Shown: positions 24,653-33,360 of the stretch, one piece after another
Layout of the letters: each line of letters begins with the position of its first letter
Position numbering within the stretch: position 1 is the stretch's first letter
From: JADLCX01 sp964630785
GTDB lineage: Bacteria; Planctomycetota; Phycisphaerae; Phycisphaerales; UBA1924
Assembly: GCA_964630785.1 (NCBI GenBank)
Contig: CAZVZG010000023.1
Span: 1 to 64,000 of the forward strand
Direction: 5' to 3'
Length of the DNA: 64,000 nucleotides
Program-made: the position numbers and the translations under genes
Notes under the pieces: generated by a model
Database searches by the model: none
Told to the model about the DNA's origin: nothing
What the model saw: only the letters and a program-made list of their open reading frames with translations

Positions 24653-24659
24653 TAGTCTA
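24653..24659. promoter_or_regulatory. Bidirectional -10 box between accA and proC
   Basis: TAGTCTA reads as TAGTCT on the plus strand (24653-24658), 6 nt before the proC ATG at 24665, and as TAGACT on the minus strand (24654-24659), 7 nt before the accA ATG at 24646. Both distances fit leaderless starts. The whole divergent gap is 18 nt, so any -35 sites must lie inside the opposite gene. Confidence 0.6.
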
Positions 24660-24664
24660 TGACC

Positions 24665-25495
24665 ATGGCGTTCAGACTGGCGGTCATCGGCGGCGGGAAC
24701 ATGGCCCGGGCCATCGTCCGGGGCGCGATCGACGCGGGGAGCATCGAGCCCGGCGGCGTGGTGGTGGTGGAGCCGGATGGCGCCAAGCGCGAAGAGTTCG
24801 CTCGCTGGGGGGTTGCCTCGACGCCCAGCCCCGCCGGGGCACTCGATCGACTGGACACCCGGGGCGGGGCCCGGCCGATCGTCCTGCTGGCGGTGAAGCC
24901 GCAGATGCTCGGCGCCGTGGCCGCCCAGATGCGCACGCATTTTTCCGGGAACGGATGCCTGGTGATCTCGATCCTGGCGGGTGTTTCGACCGGCTCGGTC
25001 GGCAGCGCACTCGGGGCCGCGGCGGTCGTGCGGGCGATGCCCAACACGGCCGCTCGGGTTCGGCAGAGCATCACGGCGGTGGCCGCGGGCGGGGGCGCAA
25101 CCGCCAAAGACCTCGCCGAGGCGGAGCGGCTGCTCAACGGCCTGGGCCCGACGGTCCGGATCGACGAATCGCTCATGGACGCGTTCACATCGCTCGCCGG
25201 CAGCGGCCCGGCGTACGTGTTCTATCTGGTGGAAGCGATGGTCCGCGCGGGCGTGGAGATGGGCTTTGAGTCAGAGTTGGCCGACAGGGTCGTGCGTCAA
25301 ACGATCGCCGGAGCGGCCGCGCTGCTGCGAGGGTCGGAAGGGGCATCACCGGCCGAGCTGCGTGCCGCCGTGACGAGCAAGGGCGGCACGACCGAGGCGG
25401 CCGTGGGCGTTCTCACCGAGCGAAACGTCATGCGGACCGTGGTCGAGGCCATTCTCAAAGGCCGAGACCGCGGGCGTGAGCTGGCGGCGCGGTAG
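24665..25495 (+). CDS. proC: Pyrroline-5-carboxylate reductase
   Basis: The last enzyme of proline synthesis, reducing pyrroline-5-carboxylate with NAD(P)H. FRLAVIGGGNMARAI is the Rossmann dinucleotide site; VLLAVKPQ, RAMPNTAARV and the C-terminal LRAAVTSKGGTTEAAV with the preceding AGSGPAYVF are family signatures. Length (276 aa) is normal. ATG at 24665 is preferred because the -10 box TAGTCT ends 6 nt before it; ATG at 24659 would start inside that promoter geometry, though GGGGGA precedes it by 8 nt. The stop abuts the stop of the convergent AsmA-like gene with no base between. Confidence 0.95.
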   Translation: MAFRLAVIGGGNMARAIVRGAIDAGSIEPGGVVVVEPDGAKREEFARWGVASTPSPAGALDRLDTRGGARPIVLLAVKPQMLGAVAAQMRTHFSGNGCLVISILAGVSTGSVGSALGAAAVVRAMPNTAARVRQSITAVAAGGGATAKDLAEAERLLNGLGPTVRIDESLMDAFTSLAGSGPAYVFYLVEAMVRAGVEMGFESELADRVVRQTIAGAAALLRGSEGASPAELRAAVTSKGGTTEAAVGVLTERNVMRTVVEAILKGRDRGRELAAR

Positions 25496-26389
25496 CTACT
25501 TCTTTCCGCCGCCGCCGGGGATCAGCCCCTTGAGCTTGTCCGCGGCCTCGTCGAGTTTTTTCTGGCCCTCGTCGATCACCTTCTTCTGGACCTCCTCGGC
25601 CTTCTCCTTCACCGTCGCGGTGACGTTCATCTTGAGCTTGTCGAGGTCGCCGAACGCGGCGAGTTGGCCCTGGAGGTCGCTCAGGACGTCGGCGGGGATG
25701 ATGCCGCCGCCTTTCTGGCTCGCGGCCGCGAGCACGGCCTTGACGATGATCCCGGATAGTTCGGACATGGTGACGCCCGAGCCGGCGACGCCGGTTCCCG
25801 TCTGCCCCACGTCGGTGAGTTGGATGCGATCGATGGGCACGGTGAGCTTGGTCGCGTTACTCAACGCGGCCGGGCCCCCGAGCAGGTCAACGTGAATGAC
25901 GACGTTCTGGATGTCGAGGTCGTGGATGATGAACCGCTTCTCGTCGGCGGCGGGCTTGGATGCGGGCTTGGATTGATCGCCACCGGTGGCTTGTTTCAGG
26001 TGATCGAGGATGGCGCCGTAGTTGGTCTTGCCGTCCTTCTTCTCGAGATTGACGTCGAGGTTGGTGAGCGTGAGGCTGGGGAGCTCGACAGTGCTCTTGT
26101 TGAGCGTGCCGAACGACACGGCCACGCCACCCTTGCCCAAGGACAGGAAGTGCGAAGTGGCGAAGGCCCCGCCCGAAGGGTTGTCCACCGTGAGCCCGGC
26201 CATCGAGAACTCGCCGCTGAGCAGGCCGACGTGGACGCTCGCGACGTCAGTCTTGGCCCCGAGGGCGTAGGTCCCGCCCTTCTCGATCGCGGTCCGGGCG
26301 ATGCCGTTGACCGCGGCGATGGCGACGAGCACGGCCACGATCACGAGGGCCAGTATCCCGACAAATCCGAAGAGGAGGAGTTTCTTCAT
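25496..26389 (-). CDS. AsmA-like membrane-anchored protein
   Basis: An N-terminal membrane helix (about 3-27, MKKLLLFGFVGILALVIVAV) is followed by an extracytoplasmic beta-rich region with repeated short strands, for example SVHVGLLSGEFSMAGLTVDNP and LPSLTLTNLDVNLEKKDGKTNY, typical of the AsmA/TamB/mdm31 group, which bridge membranes for lipid transport or assembly. The last 50 residues are a Lys/Glu-rich helix ending in IPGGGGKK. At 297 aa it is much shorter than AsmA (about 600), so only a single repeat block is present. GATAAT lies 6 nt before the ATG, suggesting a leaderless mRNA although it is downstream of frr. Function unproven. Confidence 0.65.
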   Translation of the reverse strand: MKKLLLFGFVGILALVIVAVLVAIAAVNGIARTAIEKGGTYALGAKTDVASVHVGLLSGEFSMAGLTVDNPSGGAFATSHFLSLGKGGVAVSFGTLNKSTVELPSLTLTNLDVNLEKKDGKTNYGAILDHLKQATGGDQSKPASKPAADEKRFIIHDLDIQNVVIHVDLLGGPAALSNATKLTVPIDRIQLTDVGQTGTGVAGSGVTMSELSGIIVKAVLAAASQKGGGIIPADVLSDLQGQLAAFGDLDKLKMNVTATVKEKAEEVQKKVIDEGQKKLDEAADKLKGLIPGGGGKK

Positions 26390-26395
26390 GTGGTG

Positions 26396-26401
26396 ATTAT
26401 C
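26396..26401 (-). promoter_or_regulatory. -10-like box GATAAT, leaderless start
   Basis: Minus-strand GATAAT (5 of 6 bases of TATAAT) ends 6 nt before the ATG of the AsmA-like gene. Confidence 0.45.
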
Positions 26402-26440
26402 CCCGCTGCGCCGAGGCGTGGCGCCCGTCTGAACGAGGGA

Positions 26441-27016
26441 TCAGACCTCTTCGACTTCCTTGACCTTCTTGGCGACCAGCTCGTCGGTGTCCTTCTCGTA
26501 CTTCTTCAGCAGTCCCTGGACCTCTTCCTTCAAAGTCTCGATCTCGTCCTCGGGCACGTGTGCGGCGGGGTTCTTGGCCAGCACGTCCGCGTGCTTGTTG
26601 CCGTCGCGCCGGGCGTTGCGGAGCGTGACCTTGGTCTCCTCGCCGACCTTCTTGCAGTGCGAGGCGAGCTGCTTGCGTCGATCGCCGGAAAGGGGCGGCA
26701 GGTTCAGCCGGAACTGTTTGCCCTCGGCCATCGGGTTCAGGCCCAGACCGCTGGTCTCGATCGCCTTCTTGATCGCGGTCATCGCGCTGGGGTCGAACGG
26801 CTTGATCAGCAGCTGCGTCGGCTCGGGGACGCTGATCGCCGCGATGTTCTTCATGTCCTGCAACTCGCCGTAATAGTCCACTTTGATGAACTCGACCAGC
26901 GCGGTGCTGGCGCGCCCGGTGCGCATGCCCTTGAGCTCTTTTTTGAGATACTCCAGGGCCTTGGACATCGACTCTTCGGTTTCCAGCAGGATTTCGTCGG
27001 GAGAGGTGTGGGACAT
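26441..27016 (-). CDS. frr: Ribosome recycling factor
   Basis: RRF splits post-termination ribosomes together with EF-G. The chain matches the family from LKKELKGMRTGRASTALVE through ISVPEPTQLLIKPFDPSA to LPPLSGDRRKQLASHCKKVGEE, with the typical three-helix/beta two-domain layout. It is 191 aa; the usual length is 185. It follows pyrH (gap 119 nt) in the same direction, the common pyrH-frr order. No Shine-Dalgarno site is visible before the ATG. Confidence 0.97.
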   Translation of the reverse strand: MSHTSPDEILLETEESMSKALEYLKKELKGMRTGRASTALVEFIKVDYYGELQDMKNIAAISVPEPTQLLIKPFDPSAMTAIKKAIETSGLGLNPMAEGKQFRLNLPPLSGDRRKQLASHCKKVGEETKVTLRNARRDGNKHADVLAKNPAAHVPEDEIETLKEEVQGLLKKYEKDTDELVAKKVKEVEEV

Positions 27017-27135
27017 GTGGTTGGGGTCTCGAAGGGTGACCGCGGTTCAAATGCCGCGGGCGTGATCGTATGGTCCCCACCCGTTCTGGTGCATCCTCGA
27101 CCGGTGAGCGATGGGCGAGCACAACCCGGCGCGGG

Positions 27136-27966
27136 TTACGGCGGCGAAACCAGCGTTCCCAGGTTTCCGCCCTCGATGGCTCGGCGGATATTGCCCTTGG
27201 CCTTGAAGTCAAAGACGAGCACAGGCACGTTGTTCTCCTGGCACATCGCCAGTGCGGTGATGTCCATGACACCCAGGCCCTTGGAGATTGCTTGCTGAAA
27301 AGTCAGGGCGTCGAACTTCTTGGCGCTGGGGTCCTTCTTCGGGTCGGCGGAGTAGACCCCGTCCACCTTCGTGGCCTTCATCAACAAGTCGCACTCCAGC
27401 TCGGTCGCCCGCAGCGCGGCGCAGGTGTCGGTCGTGCAGAACGGGTTGCCCGTGCCCGCGACGAGGATCACGACGCGCCGCTTTTCCATGTGGCGGAGGG
27501 CCCGGCCTCGGACGAACGGTTCGGCCACCGCTCGGATGTCGACCGCGGTCATTACCCGCGAATCCACACCGATGTGCAGCAGAGCTTCCTTGAGCGCCAG
27601 CCCGTTCATCACGGTCGCGAGCATGCCCATCTGGTCGGCGACGGCCTGATGGATGTGCGCCGCCTTGGCGAACTTGGCCCCGCGGACGAAGTTGCCCCCG
27701 CCCACGACCACGGCCAGTTGCACGCCGGACACAAACGCGTCCTTGATTTCGGAAGCGATCTGCGCGAGTTCTTCGGGATCGATACCGCCGCCGGTGGACG
27801 GTCCCCCGAAGGCCTCGCCGCTGATCTTGAGCAGCACGCGGTGGTACGGCGTGGCCGACGGTCGGTCCAGATCGGGCATGGCTTGGGTCCCGGCACCGGA
27901 CGACGGCTCCGTCGATCCGTTGCGGTCAGTCCGCGGAGCGTGACGGGGGCTGGGTGCGGCAGGCAT
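27136..27966 (-). CDS. pyrH: UMP kinase
   Basis: Bacterial hexameric UMP kinase, converting UMP to UDP. Key blocks are VLLKISGEAFGG, VVVGGGNFVRG, DQMGMLATVMNGLAL and FCTTDTCAALRA, then KATKVDGVYSADPKKDP. The outer start at 27966 adds 29 Pro/Ser/Thr/Arg residues not seen in the family; ATG at 27879 (MPDLDRPSATPYHRV) gives 247 aa, closer to normal, and may be the true start. Neither start has a Shine-Dalgarno site. It heads the pyrH-frr pair; tsf, a frequent neighbour, is absent. Confidence 0.95.
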   Translation of the reverse strand: MPAAPSPRHAPRTDRNGSTEPSSGAGTQAMPDLDRPSATPYHRVLLKISGEAFGGPSTGGGIDPEELAQIASEIKDAFVSGVQLAVVVGGGNFVRGAKFAKAAHIHQAVADQMGMLATVMNGLALKEALLHIGVDSRVMTAVDIRAVAEPFVRGRALRHMEKRRVVILVAGTGNPFCTTDTCAALRATELECDLLMKATKVDGVYSADPKKDPSAKKFDALTFQQAISKGLGVMDITALAMCQENNVPVLVFDFKAKGNIRRAIEGGNLGTLVSPP

Positions 27967-28295
27967 GGGTGAATGCTTTCGTATTTGCTTACGGCCAGGC
28001 GAACTCCATCGCGCGGCGGCGGATTTCGCGTATGCGCCGTCGGATGGGGCGAATCAGATCGCGGGCGGCAGCCGGGCAAGGATGCGGATTCGGGCCCGCG
28101 GCGGCCCGTTCCGCGATTGAAGGGGAAAGTCGGGGGGGTGTCAAGCCGAGCAAGTATGGGGAACATCCTGCGTACGCCGGCCCCGAACCGCCCCGGGCCG
28201 GGCGTCGAACAGAGTCGGGGCGGCCGCGGCGGCGTTCGGACCCGGGATGCCGCCGGGATGAGTCGCCCGGGCGGTTGGTGGGTATAAGTGTGAGC
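27967..28295. other. Divergent gap between pyrH and the vWA operon
   Basis: 329 nt without a convincing gene. The only signal I see is TATAAG (28283-28288), 7 nt before the ATG of the vWA gene, without a good -35; GGTGGG at 28278 could be a weak Shine-Dalgarno site instead. No terminator-like structure or riboswitch was recognised. Confidence 0.5.
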
Positions 28296-29285
28296 ATGAC
28301 GCAGGAATGGCCGGTGCAGAAGGTCGGAGCGGCGACCGCCGCGGCTTCTGAGGAGCACGCGCCGGTCGTGGTCCGTCTAGGTCAGTGGGTGGCCAGCGCG
28401 ATCTCGGTGGGCGTGGGGCTGTCGATCGCAATCCATGTCGTGATGGTGCTGATGGCGGCGGTGATGAGCGTCGGGATCGCGCGGGCGGGCGGGGCCGGGG
28501 GCGGACCGTCGCACGACTACGAACTGACCACCACCGACGTCACGCTCACGGGTCTGGCCGAGGCTCCGCTTGAGGCGGTTGCTCCGGCCGCGGCGGCTGT
28601 GGACGCCGAGTTGCCGGAGCTGCCGACAGCCGGGGTGATGGAAGGAAGCGGTGGCGTTGATGCGCCGGCCTCGGGTCAAGGGCTCGGTCAGGTCGCCGAC
28701 GGACTCGGCGGGGCGGGCGGGGGTGACATCGGCGATGGGGAGGGGTTGGGCGCGGGCGGTGCGGGCGGCGGCGCGGCCAAGTTCTTCGGTGTCGAGGCCC
28801 AGGGTTCAAGGTTTGCCTATGTGGTGGACGTGTCCGGCTCGATGCAGGGCGAGAAGCTGGCGCAGCTTAAGGTCGAGTTGGCATCGTCCATCAATGCGCT
28901 GCTGGAGCACATGTCGTACCTGGTCGTGGCGTTCTCCAACACGCCGCAACCCCTCGGCGAGCGGCGCAAGTGGACAGGGGCCACCGAAGAGGGCAAACAT
29001 TGGGCCGGCTCGATGGTGCATCAGCTCAAGGCCGAGGGCGGGACAGAGCCGTGGGGCGCGATGGAGATGGTGCTCACGATGAGGCCCGCGCCCGACGCCA
29101 TTTACTTCATGACCGACGGTCAGTTCGACCCCGAGGTGGCGGACAAGATCGCCGTTCGCAACCGTGGAGCCCGCAAGGTGCCGATCCACTGCATCGCCTT
29201 CGGCGATGAGGCCGCCGAGGAACTTTTGCGACGGATCGCGAGCCAGTCTGGCGGCACGTACACCCATGTCAAGGGGACGCGGTGA
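28296..29285 (+). CDS. Membrane-anchored von Willebrand factor A domain protein
   Basis: A 329-aa protein with one membrane helix (about 33-58), a low-complexity Ala/Gly/Pro linker (60-165) and a C-terminal vWA domain with the metal-ion-dependent adhesion site DVSGS (D178, S180, S182), a conserved Thr region (GGTEPW) and FMTDG. The vWA domain probably lies outside the cytoplasm. vWA domains bind protein partners through the metal; well-known bacterial sets pair them with MoxR ATPases, but none is present here. It heads a five-gene run joined by 4-nt overlaps (GTGA at 29282) to exported helical-repeat proteins, so it likely works with them in an envelope assembly. Start ATG at 28296; a GTG at 28290 is possible. 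Confidence 0.82.
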   Translation: MTQEWPVQKVGAATAAASEEHAPVVVRLGQWVASAISVGVGLSIAIHVVMVLMAAVMSVGIARAGGAGGGPSHDYELTTTDVTLTGLAEAPLEAVAPAAAAVDAELPELPTAGVMEGSGGVDAPASGQGLGQVADGLGGAGGGDIGDGEGLGAGGAGGGAAKFFGVEAQGSRFAYVVDVSGSMQGEKLAQLKVELASSINALLEHMSYLVVAFSNTPQPLGERRKWTGATEEGKHWAGSMVHQLKAEGGTEPWGAMEMVLTMRPAPDAIYFMTDGQFDPEVADKIAVRNRGARKVPIHCIAFGDEAAEELLRRIASQSGGTYTHVKGTR

Positions 29286-30559
29286 AGAGCGGAGCGTTCC
29301 GCGACAGGATCGGTTGCTTTGGCCCGTTCGGGCGTGCTTCCGCTCTTCTGCTGGGCGCGGCGGTCTGCTTTCACCCGGGGTTCGCCGCGGCCCAGGTGGA
29401 GTTGCGCGAGGGGCGGGGCGAAGTCGCGGGAACAGTCGCCGACGTGTCCCCGCTGGGCGTGAGCGTCGATGTTCCCACAGACGCGAAGCCGGTGCGACGG
29501 ATCGTCGGGTGGGACCGTGTCAAGTCGATCGGCGGCGAGCGAGCCCAAGCCGCGGCGGTGTTCGCGCCGCTCAGCGATGCGATCTGGCGGGCCCGGTCGA
29601 GGCTCGACCGCGGGGATTGGGCCGGCGCTGAGCCGCTCCTGACGCCGTTGGTCGATCGGTTTGAGGGTGATTCTGGCAAGGGACCGTCCGCCGCGGTAGT
29701 GTTCGACGGTCTGTTGCGGTGTCGGCTGGCCCGCGGCGCTCGCGCCGGTTCGATCTCGGCGTGGCTTCAACTGCTGGCGGTCTATCAACGATCGGGTGTC
29801 TCAGGGGTGACCTGGGAGCCGCCGCAGAGCTGGATCGGCGGCACGATCGACGCGATGCCCGTGATCGATCTCAAGACCGGCCTTGCGCCGTCCCTCCCGC
29901 CCATCTGGGTCGGCGAGCCGGGGTTGGAGCTCGCGGCGTCGCAGGGCGATTGGTCGCGGGCGGCCGGCGCGGGCTCGCCCGTTGCGTCCGAACTCGGCGC
30001 CTGGTACACGATCGCGGGGCGGTATGAGGCGGGGAGCGCGATTGAGTGGCCGCAGAAGTGGAGCGATGCCCCGGGTCCGAGGCTCGTGCGGCTGATCGTG
30101 CAGGCCCGCGCGGGCGATGCGGCGCAGCGGGCCGCGGCGCGCGAATCGATCTTGGGGATCATGGCCGGCGACGGCGTCGAGTCGTGGCAGGAATCGTGGT
30201 GCAGGGCCGCGATTGGTCGCTCGCTGATTCGCGAGGACGACCCTGAGCAGAAGATCCGCGGCGTGGTGCAGATGTTGCACGTGCCGGCGCGGTTGTCACG
30301 GTCGTCGCCGTATCTGGCGGGCGTGTGCCTGGCCGAATGCGCGACGACGATGTGGGACCTCGGCGACCCGCAGGCGGCGGTCGCTCTGAAGCAGGAGCTC
30401 GCCGCTTCCTACCCGGCCCATCCGGCGCTGACGTGGAGCCGCCTTCTCGACATCAAGGCAGGCAGCACGCCGCCCAAACCGGCCGAGGCGCCGCCGATCG
30501 CGGAAGCGCCGCCGCCCGGCAACATGCCCGCGGGGCCCCGGGGGGGAGGTGGCCCATGA
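29282..30559 (+). CDS. Exported protein of unknown function (operon gene 2)
   Basis: I do not recognise a family. A signal peptide (positive start, hydrophobic 18-35, FAAAQ cleavage) precedes a beta-like region (AGTVADVSPLGVSVDVP ... RIVGWDRVKSIGG, about 47-85) and a long helical part (90-400) with alternating Ala/Leu/Arg patterns like degenerate TPR (SRLDRGDWAGAEPLLTPL). The tail is Pro/Ala/Gly-rich. The GTG start overlaps the vWA stop and the stop overlaps the next ATG, both by 4 nt, so translation of the operon is coupled. A scaffold or peptide-binding role is a guess from fold type only. Confidence 0.7.
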   Translation: MKSGAFRDRIGCFGPFGRASALLLGAAVCFHPGFAAAQVELREGRGEVAGTVADVSPLGVSVDVPTDAKPVRRIVGWDRVKSIGGERAQAAAVFAPLSDAIWRARSRLDRGDWAGAEPLLTPLVDRFEGDSGKGPSAAVVFDGLLRCRLARGARAGSISAWLQLLAVYQRSGVSGVTWEPPQSWIGGTIDAMPVIDLKTGLAPSLPPIWVGEPGLELAASQGDWSRAAGAGSPVASELGAWYTIAGRYEAGSAIEWPQKWSDAPGPRLVRLIVQARAGDAAQRAAARESILGIMAGDGVESWQESWCRAAIGRSLIREDDPEQKIRGVVQMLHVPARLSRSSPYLAGVCLAECATTMWDLGDPQAAVALKQELAASYPAHPALTWSRLLDIKAGSTPPKPAEAPPIAEAPPPGNMPAGPRGGGGP

Positions 30560-33360
30560 TCCCGCGAAACTCCGGACGCACGGCGGTCTGGATCGCGTGC
30601 GTGGCGGTCGCTGTGATCGCGGTGTGGTCTCCGACGACCACCTTCGCGCAGTCCTCGTCGCAGGACACCGCACCGTTCAACCCGGATGAGGCCGTCGAGT
30701 CGTACATCGAACGGCTGGGCATGACGCGCCTGCTTGCCGAAGAGCTGGCCCTGCGGCTGAAGTCGGCTTCGCACGACGACAAGGTGCGGCTTGCCGAGCG
30801 TCTGGGCAAGATGTACGTGCAACTGCTGACAGCCGCGAGCACAGCCGAAGATCGGGACCGCTGGGAGAAGCGGGGTCGCGAGCTCCTGCGTGACGTGCCT
30901 GAGGCCGACACCGCCGAACTCCGGCTGAGCCTCAACCGAGCGATCTACGCGCGAGCGGAAGAGGCGATTGAACGCGGTCGGCTGCGCCTGGCCGAGCCGG
31001 CGGAGTTGCAGGAGGCCGAGCGTCAACTCCGGGCGCTTGAGCCACAGTTTTCGGATATCGCCGTCAAGGCCAACCGGCGAGTCGAGAGCCTCGAACGGCT
31101 GGAGGACGCGGGCGACTCCACCGAGGAGCTCGCAACCGCGCTCGCGGATGCACGCCGTATCCGCTCACTGGCGTTTTTCTACGCCGGGTGGAGCGACTAC
31201 TACATCGCCTACGTCTCCAAATCGGAGACCGGCGCGGTGGATGCGCTCAAGTGCTTCGGCTGGCTGCTGAACTCGCCCAACGGTCGCGCCGCCAGCCCGG
31301 ACCGGATGCCCGCGGCGTTGCTGCGCTACGAGCACATCGCGCGGGCCGCGATCGGATGTGCGCTCGCCTGCGGCCTGCGCGGCCAGGACGGCGACGCCGT
31401 GCGCTGGCTCGACGCGGTGGACGATTCGGAAGAAATCTCCGAAGCGATCCGCGAGCAGGTGCTCGTGCGACGCATCACCATTCTCGGAGACGCCAAGCGC
31501 TGGGCCGACCTGGATTACGTGCTTCGGAAAGCCCGCCATGCCGATCGCAACGGCGGCGGGCCGGATGTCAAGCCGTTGCCCGTGGGCGCCGCACGGCTGC
31601 TCGCGGTCATCGTGCTGGAGGCCGACAAGAGGATCGCCGGCGACCAGATCGAAGGCCTCGCCCGCGTGGCACTGGCCGACCTCGTCGCACGCCAGGAGAT
31701 CGGGCAGGTCATCGACCTCGTGCGCCGCTACGGCACCGCGCCGATCGGGGAGACCGGGTTCATCGTCAACTACGTTCGGGGGCTGCTGCAATACGACCAG
31801 GCCCGCGACGACCAGAAAAAGCTCGGCGGCGATGCGGAGGAGCCGACAAACGACGCGCCGACGGTGAACCGTTATCGCGCGGCCGCGGCCATGCTCCAGA
31901 GCGCCCTCGACCAGCCCGACGCGGAGACCTTCAAAGCGGACCGGGCCAAGGCCGCGGTGACGCTCGGGCGGGCCCTGTTCTTCGCGGGCGACCTTACCGA
32001 AGCGGGTGAGCAGTTCGCGAAGGCGTGGGACCTCGCCGGTCGCAACGCGGGGGGCACAACGGCGGAGGAAGCCCTTTGGTTGGCGATTGTCGCGTACGAT
32101 CGCTCGGCCAAGACGACGGCCTCGGCAACGACGCTTGGGACCACCAAGACCGACGCACGGCGCGCCGAGTTGGCGGCGCTGTACCTGCAGAACTACCCCG
32201 ACTCACCCCACGCGGCGCGGATTGTGCTGATGCAGGCCGCGGGGGGCGAGTTGAGCGAGGACGAAGCGCTGCGGATCCTCAGCGAGGTGCCGCGCGACTC
32301 GCCGGTATACGAGCCCGCACGCCGCCAGGTCGCCCGGTTGCTCTACAACAAGGTCCGGTCGTCGCGCGGGCAGGAGCGCGACTTCGCGGCCATGAGGTTC
32401 GTGTCCGTGGCCGAGGAGCTCATCGCTCTGGACCGCAAGGCCGCGATGAAAGGAATGCCGGCCGAGGCGCGCCCGGCGTGCGAACGACTGGTGCTGAGGG
32501 CCCGGCAGATGCTCGACGCCCTGCTCGGCGGCGACAGCCCCGACGCGGACCGGGCTCAGGCGGTGCTCGACGTGCTGGAAGACGTCGCGAAGTTCAACAA
32601 CCTTGATCTCTCCGGGCACGAGGCCGAACTGACGTACCGCCGGTTCCAGATTGCGCTCGCCCGCGGGCGTGGAGACGAGGAGGTCTCGTTGGGCGAGCGG
32701 CTGGCGGGCATGGGCCCCGGCGCGGCGCAGTTCGCCGCCGCCGCTAACCGGCTCATGTACAAGCGCGTGCTCGCGCAGTGGAAGACGAGCGGCTCGGCTT
32801 CCGACGCGGGCCTGGTGGTCAGGGTTGGCCGGCGCGTGATCGACCAGATCGGCGGGAGCAACGACGCCATGCGTGACCCCGCGGTGCTCACGCTCTACTC
32901 GAACGTCGCCGAGGCCGCGACCGCCCTGTCGCACGGGACGGGCGGTGAGTCGGCGGAAATGCGAGAGCTCGCGATCACGCTGGACCGGGCGGTGCTGCGG
33001 GCGCAGCCAAGACTGGAAGAGTCGCTCCGCAGGCTCGCCGCGAACGCAGAGGCCGGAGGAGATGACTCGACCGCGATGGAATGCTGGAACACGATCTTTT
33101 CGGCCTCGCCGCAGAGTTCGGCGACCTGGTTTGAGGCCAGGTACGAGTCGCTGCGCCTGCTGGCGCGGATCGACGGCGTACGGGCGCGTCAGGCGATGGA
33201 CCAGCACAAGCTGCTCTACCCCGACTTCGGGCCGACGCCGTGGGGCGACAAGCTCCGCGGACTCGACTCGACCATCCCTGCGGCGCCGGCGCCCGCGCCG
33301 GGGCCCGCCGCACCTGGGGCCGGGGGTGGAGCAAGTGGGGGGGAAGGGGGTGGCGCGTGA
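30556..33360 (+). CDS. Large exported helical-repeat protein (operon gene 3)
   Basis: 934 aa; signal peptide (about 1-31, cleavage after TTFAQ). The mature part is nearly all helical with TPR-like spacing: LAERLGKMYVQLLTAA near 80, AAVTLGRALFFAGDLTEAGEQF near 460-482, VAEELIALDRKAAM near 620. Beta-rich domains, catalytic motifs and Cys pairs are absent. The C-terminus is a Pro/Ala/Gly-rich tail. ATG at 30556 overlaps the previous stop (ATGA) and its own stop overlaps the next GTG. Such large TPR-like exported proteins are frequent in planctomycetes; function unknown. Confidence 0.72.
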   Translation: MIPRNSGRTAVWIACVAVAVIAVWSPTTTFAQSSSQDTAPFNPDEAVESYIERLGMTRLLAEELALRLKSASHDDKVRLAERLGKMYVQLLTAASTAEDRDRWEKRGRELLRDVPEADTAELRLSLNRAIYARAEEAIERGRLRLAEPAELQEAERQLRALEPQFSDIAVKANRRVESLERLEDAGDSTEELATALADARRIRSLAFFYAGWSDYYIAYVSKSETGAVDALKCFGWLLNSPNGRAASPDRMPAALLRYEHIARAAIGCALACGLRGQDGDAVRWLDAVDDSEEISEAIREQVLVRRITILGDAKRWADLDYVLRKARHADRNGGGPDVKPLPVGAARLLAVIVLEADKRIAGDQIEGLARVALADLVARQEIGQVIDLVRRYGTAPIGETGFIVNYVRGLLQYDQARDDQKKLGGDAEEPTNDAPTVNRYRAAAAMLQSALDQPDAETFKADRAKAAVTLGRALFFAGDLTEAGEQFAKAWDLAGRNAGGTTAEEALWLAIVAYDRSAKTTASATTLGTTKTDARRAELAALYLQNYPDSPHAARIVLMQAAGGELSEDEALRILSEVPRDSPVYEPARRQVARLLYNKVRSSRGQERDFAAMRFVSVAEELIALDRKAAMKGMPAEARPACERLVLRARQMLDALLGGDSPDADRAQAVLDVLEDVAKFNNLDLSGHEAELTYRRFQIALARGRGDEEVSLGERLAGMGPGAAQFAAAANRLMYKRVLAQWKTSGSASDAGLVVRVGRRVIDQIGGSNDAMRDPAVLTLYSNVAEAATALSHGTGGESAEMRELAITLDRAVLRAQPRLEESLRRLAANAEAGGDDSTAMECWNTIFSASPQSSATWFEARYESLRLLARIDGVRARQAMDQHKLLYPDFGPTPWGDKLRGLDSTIPAAPAPAPGPAAPGAGGGASGGEGGGA

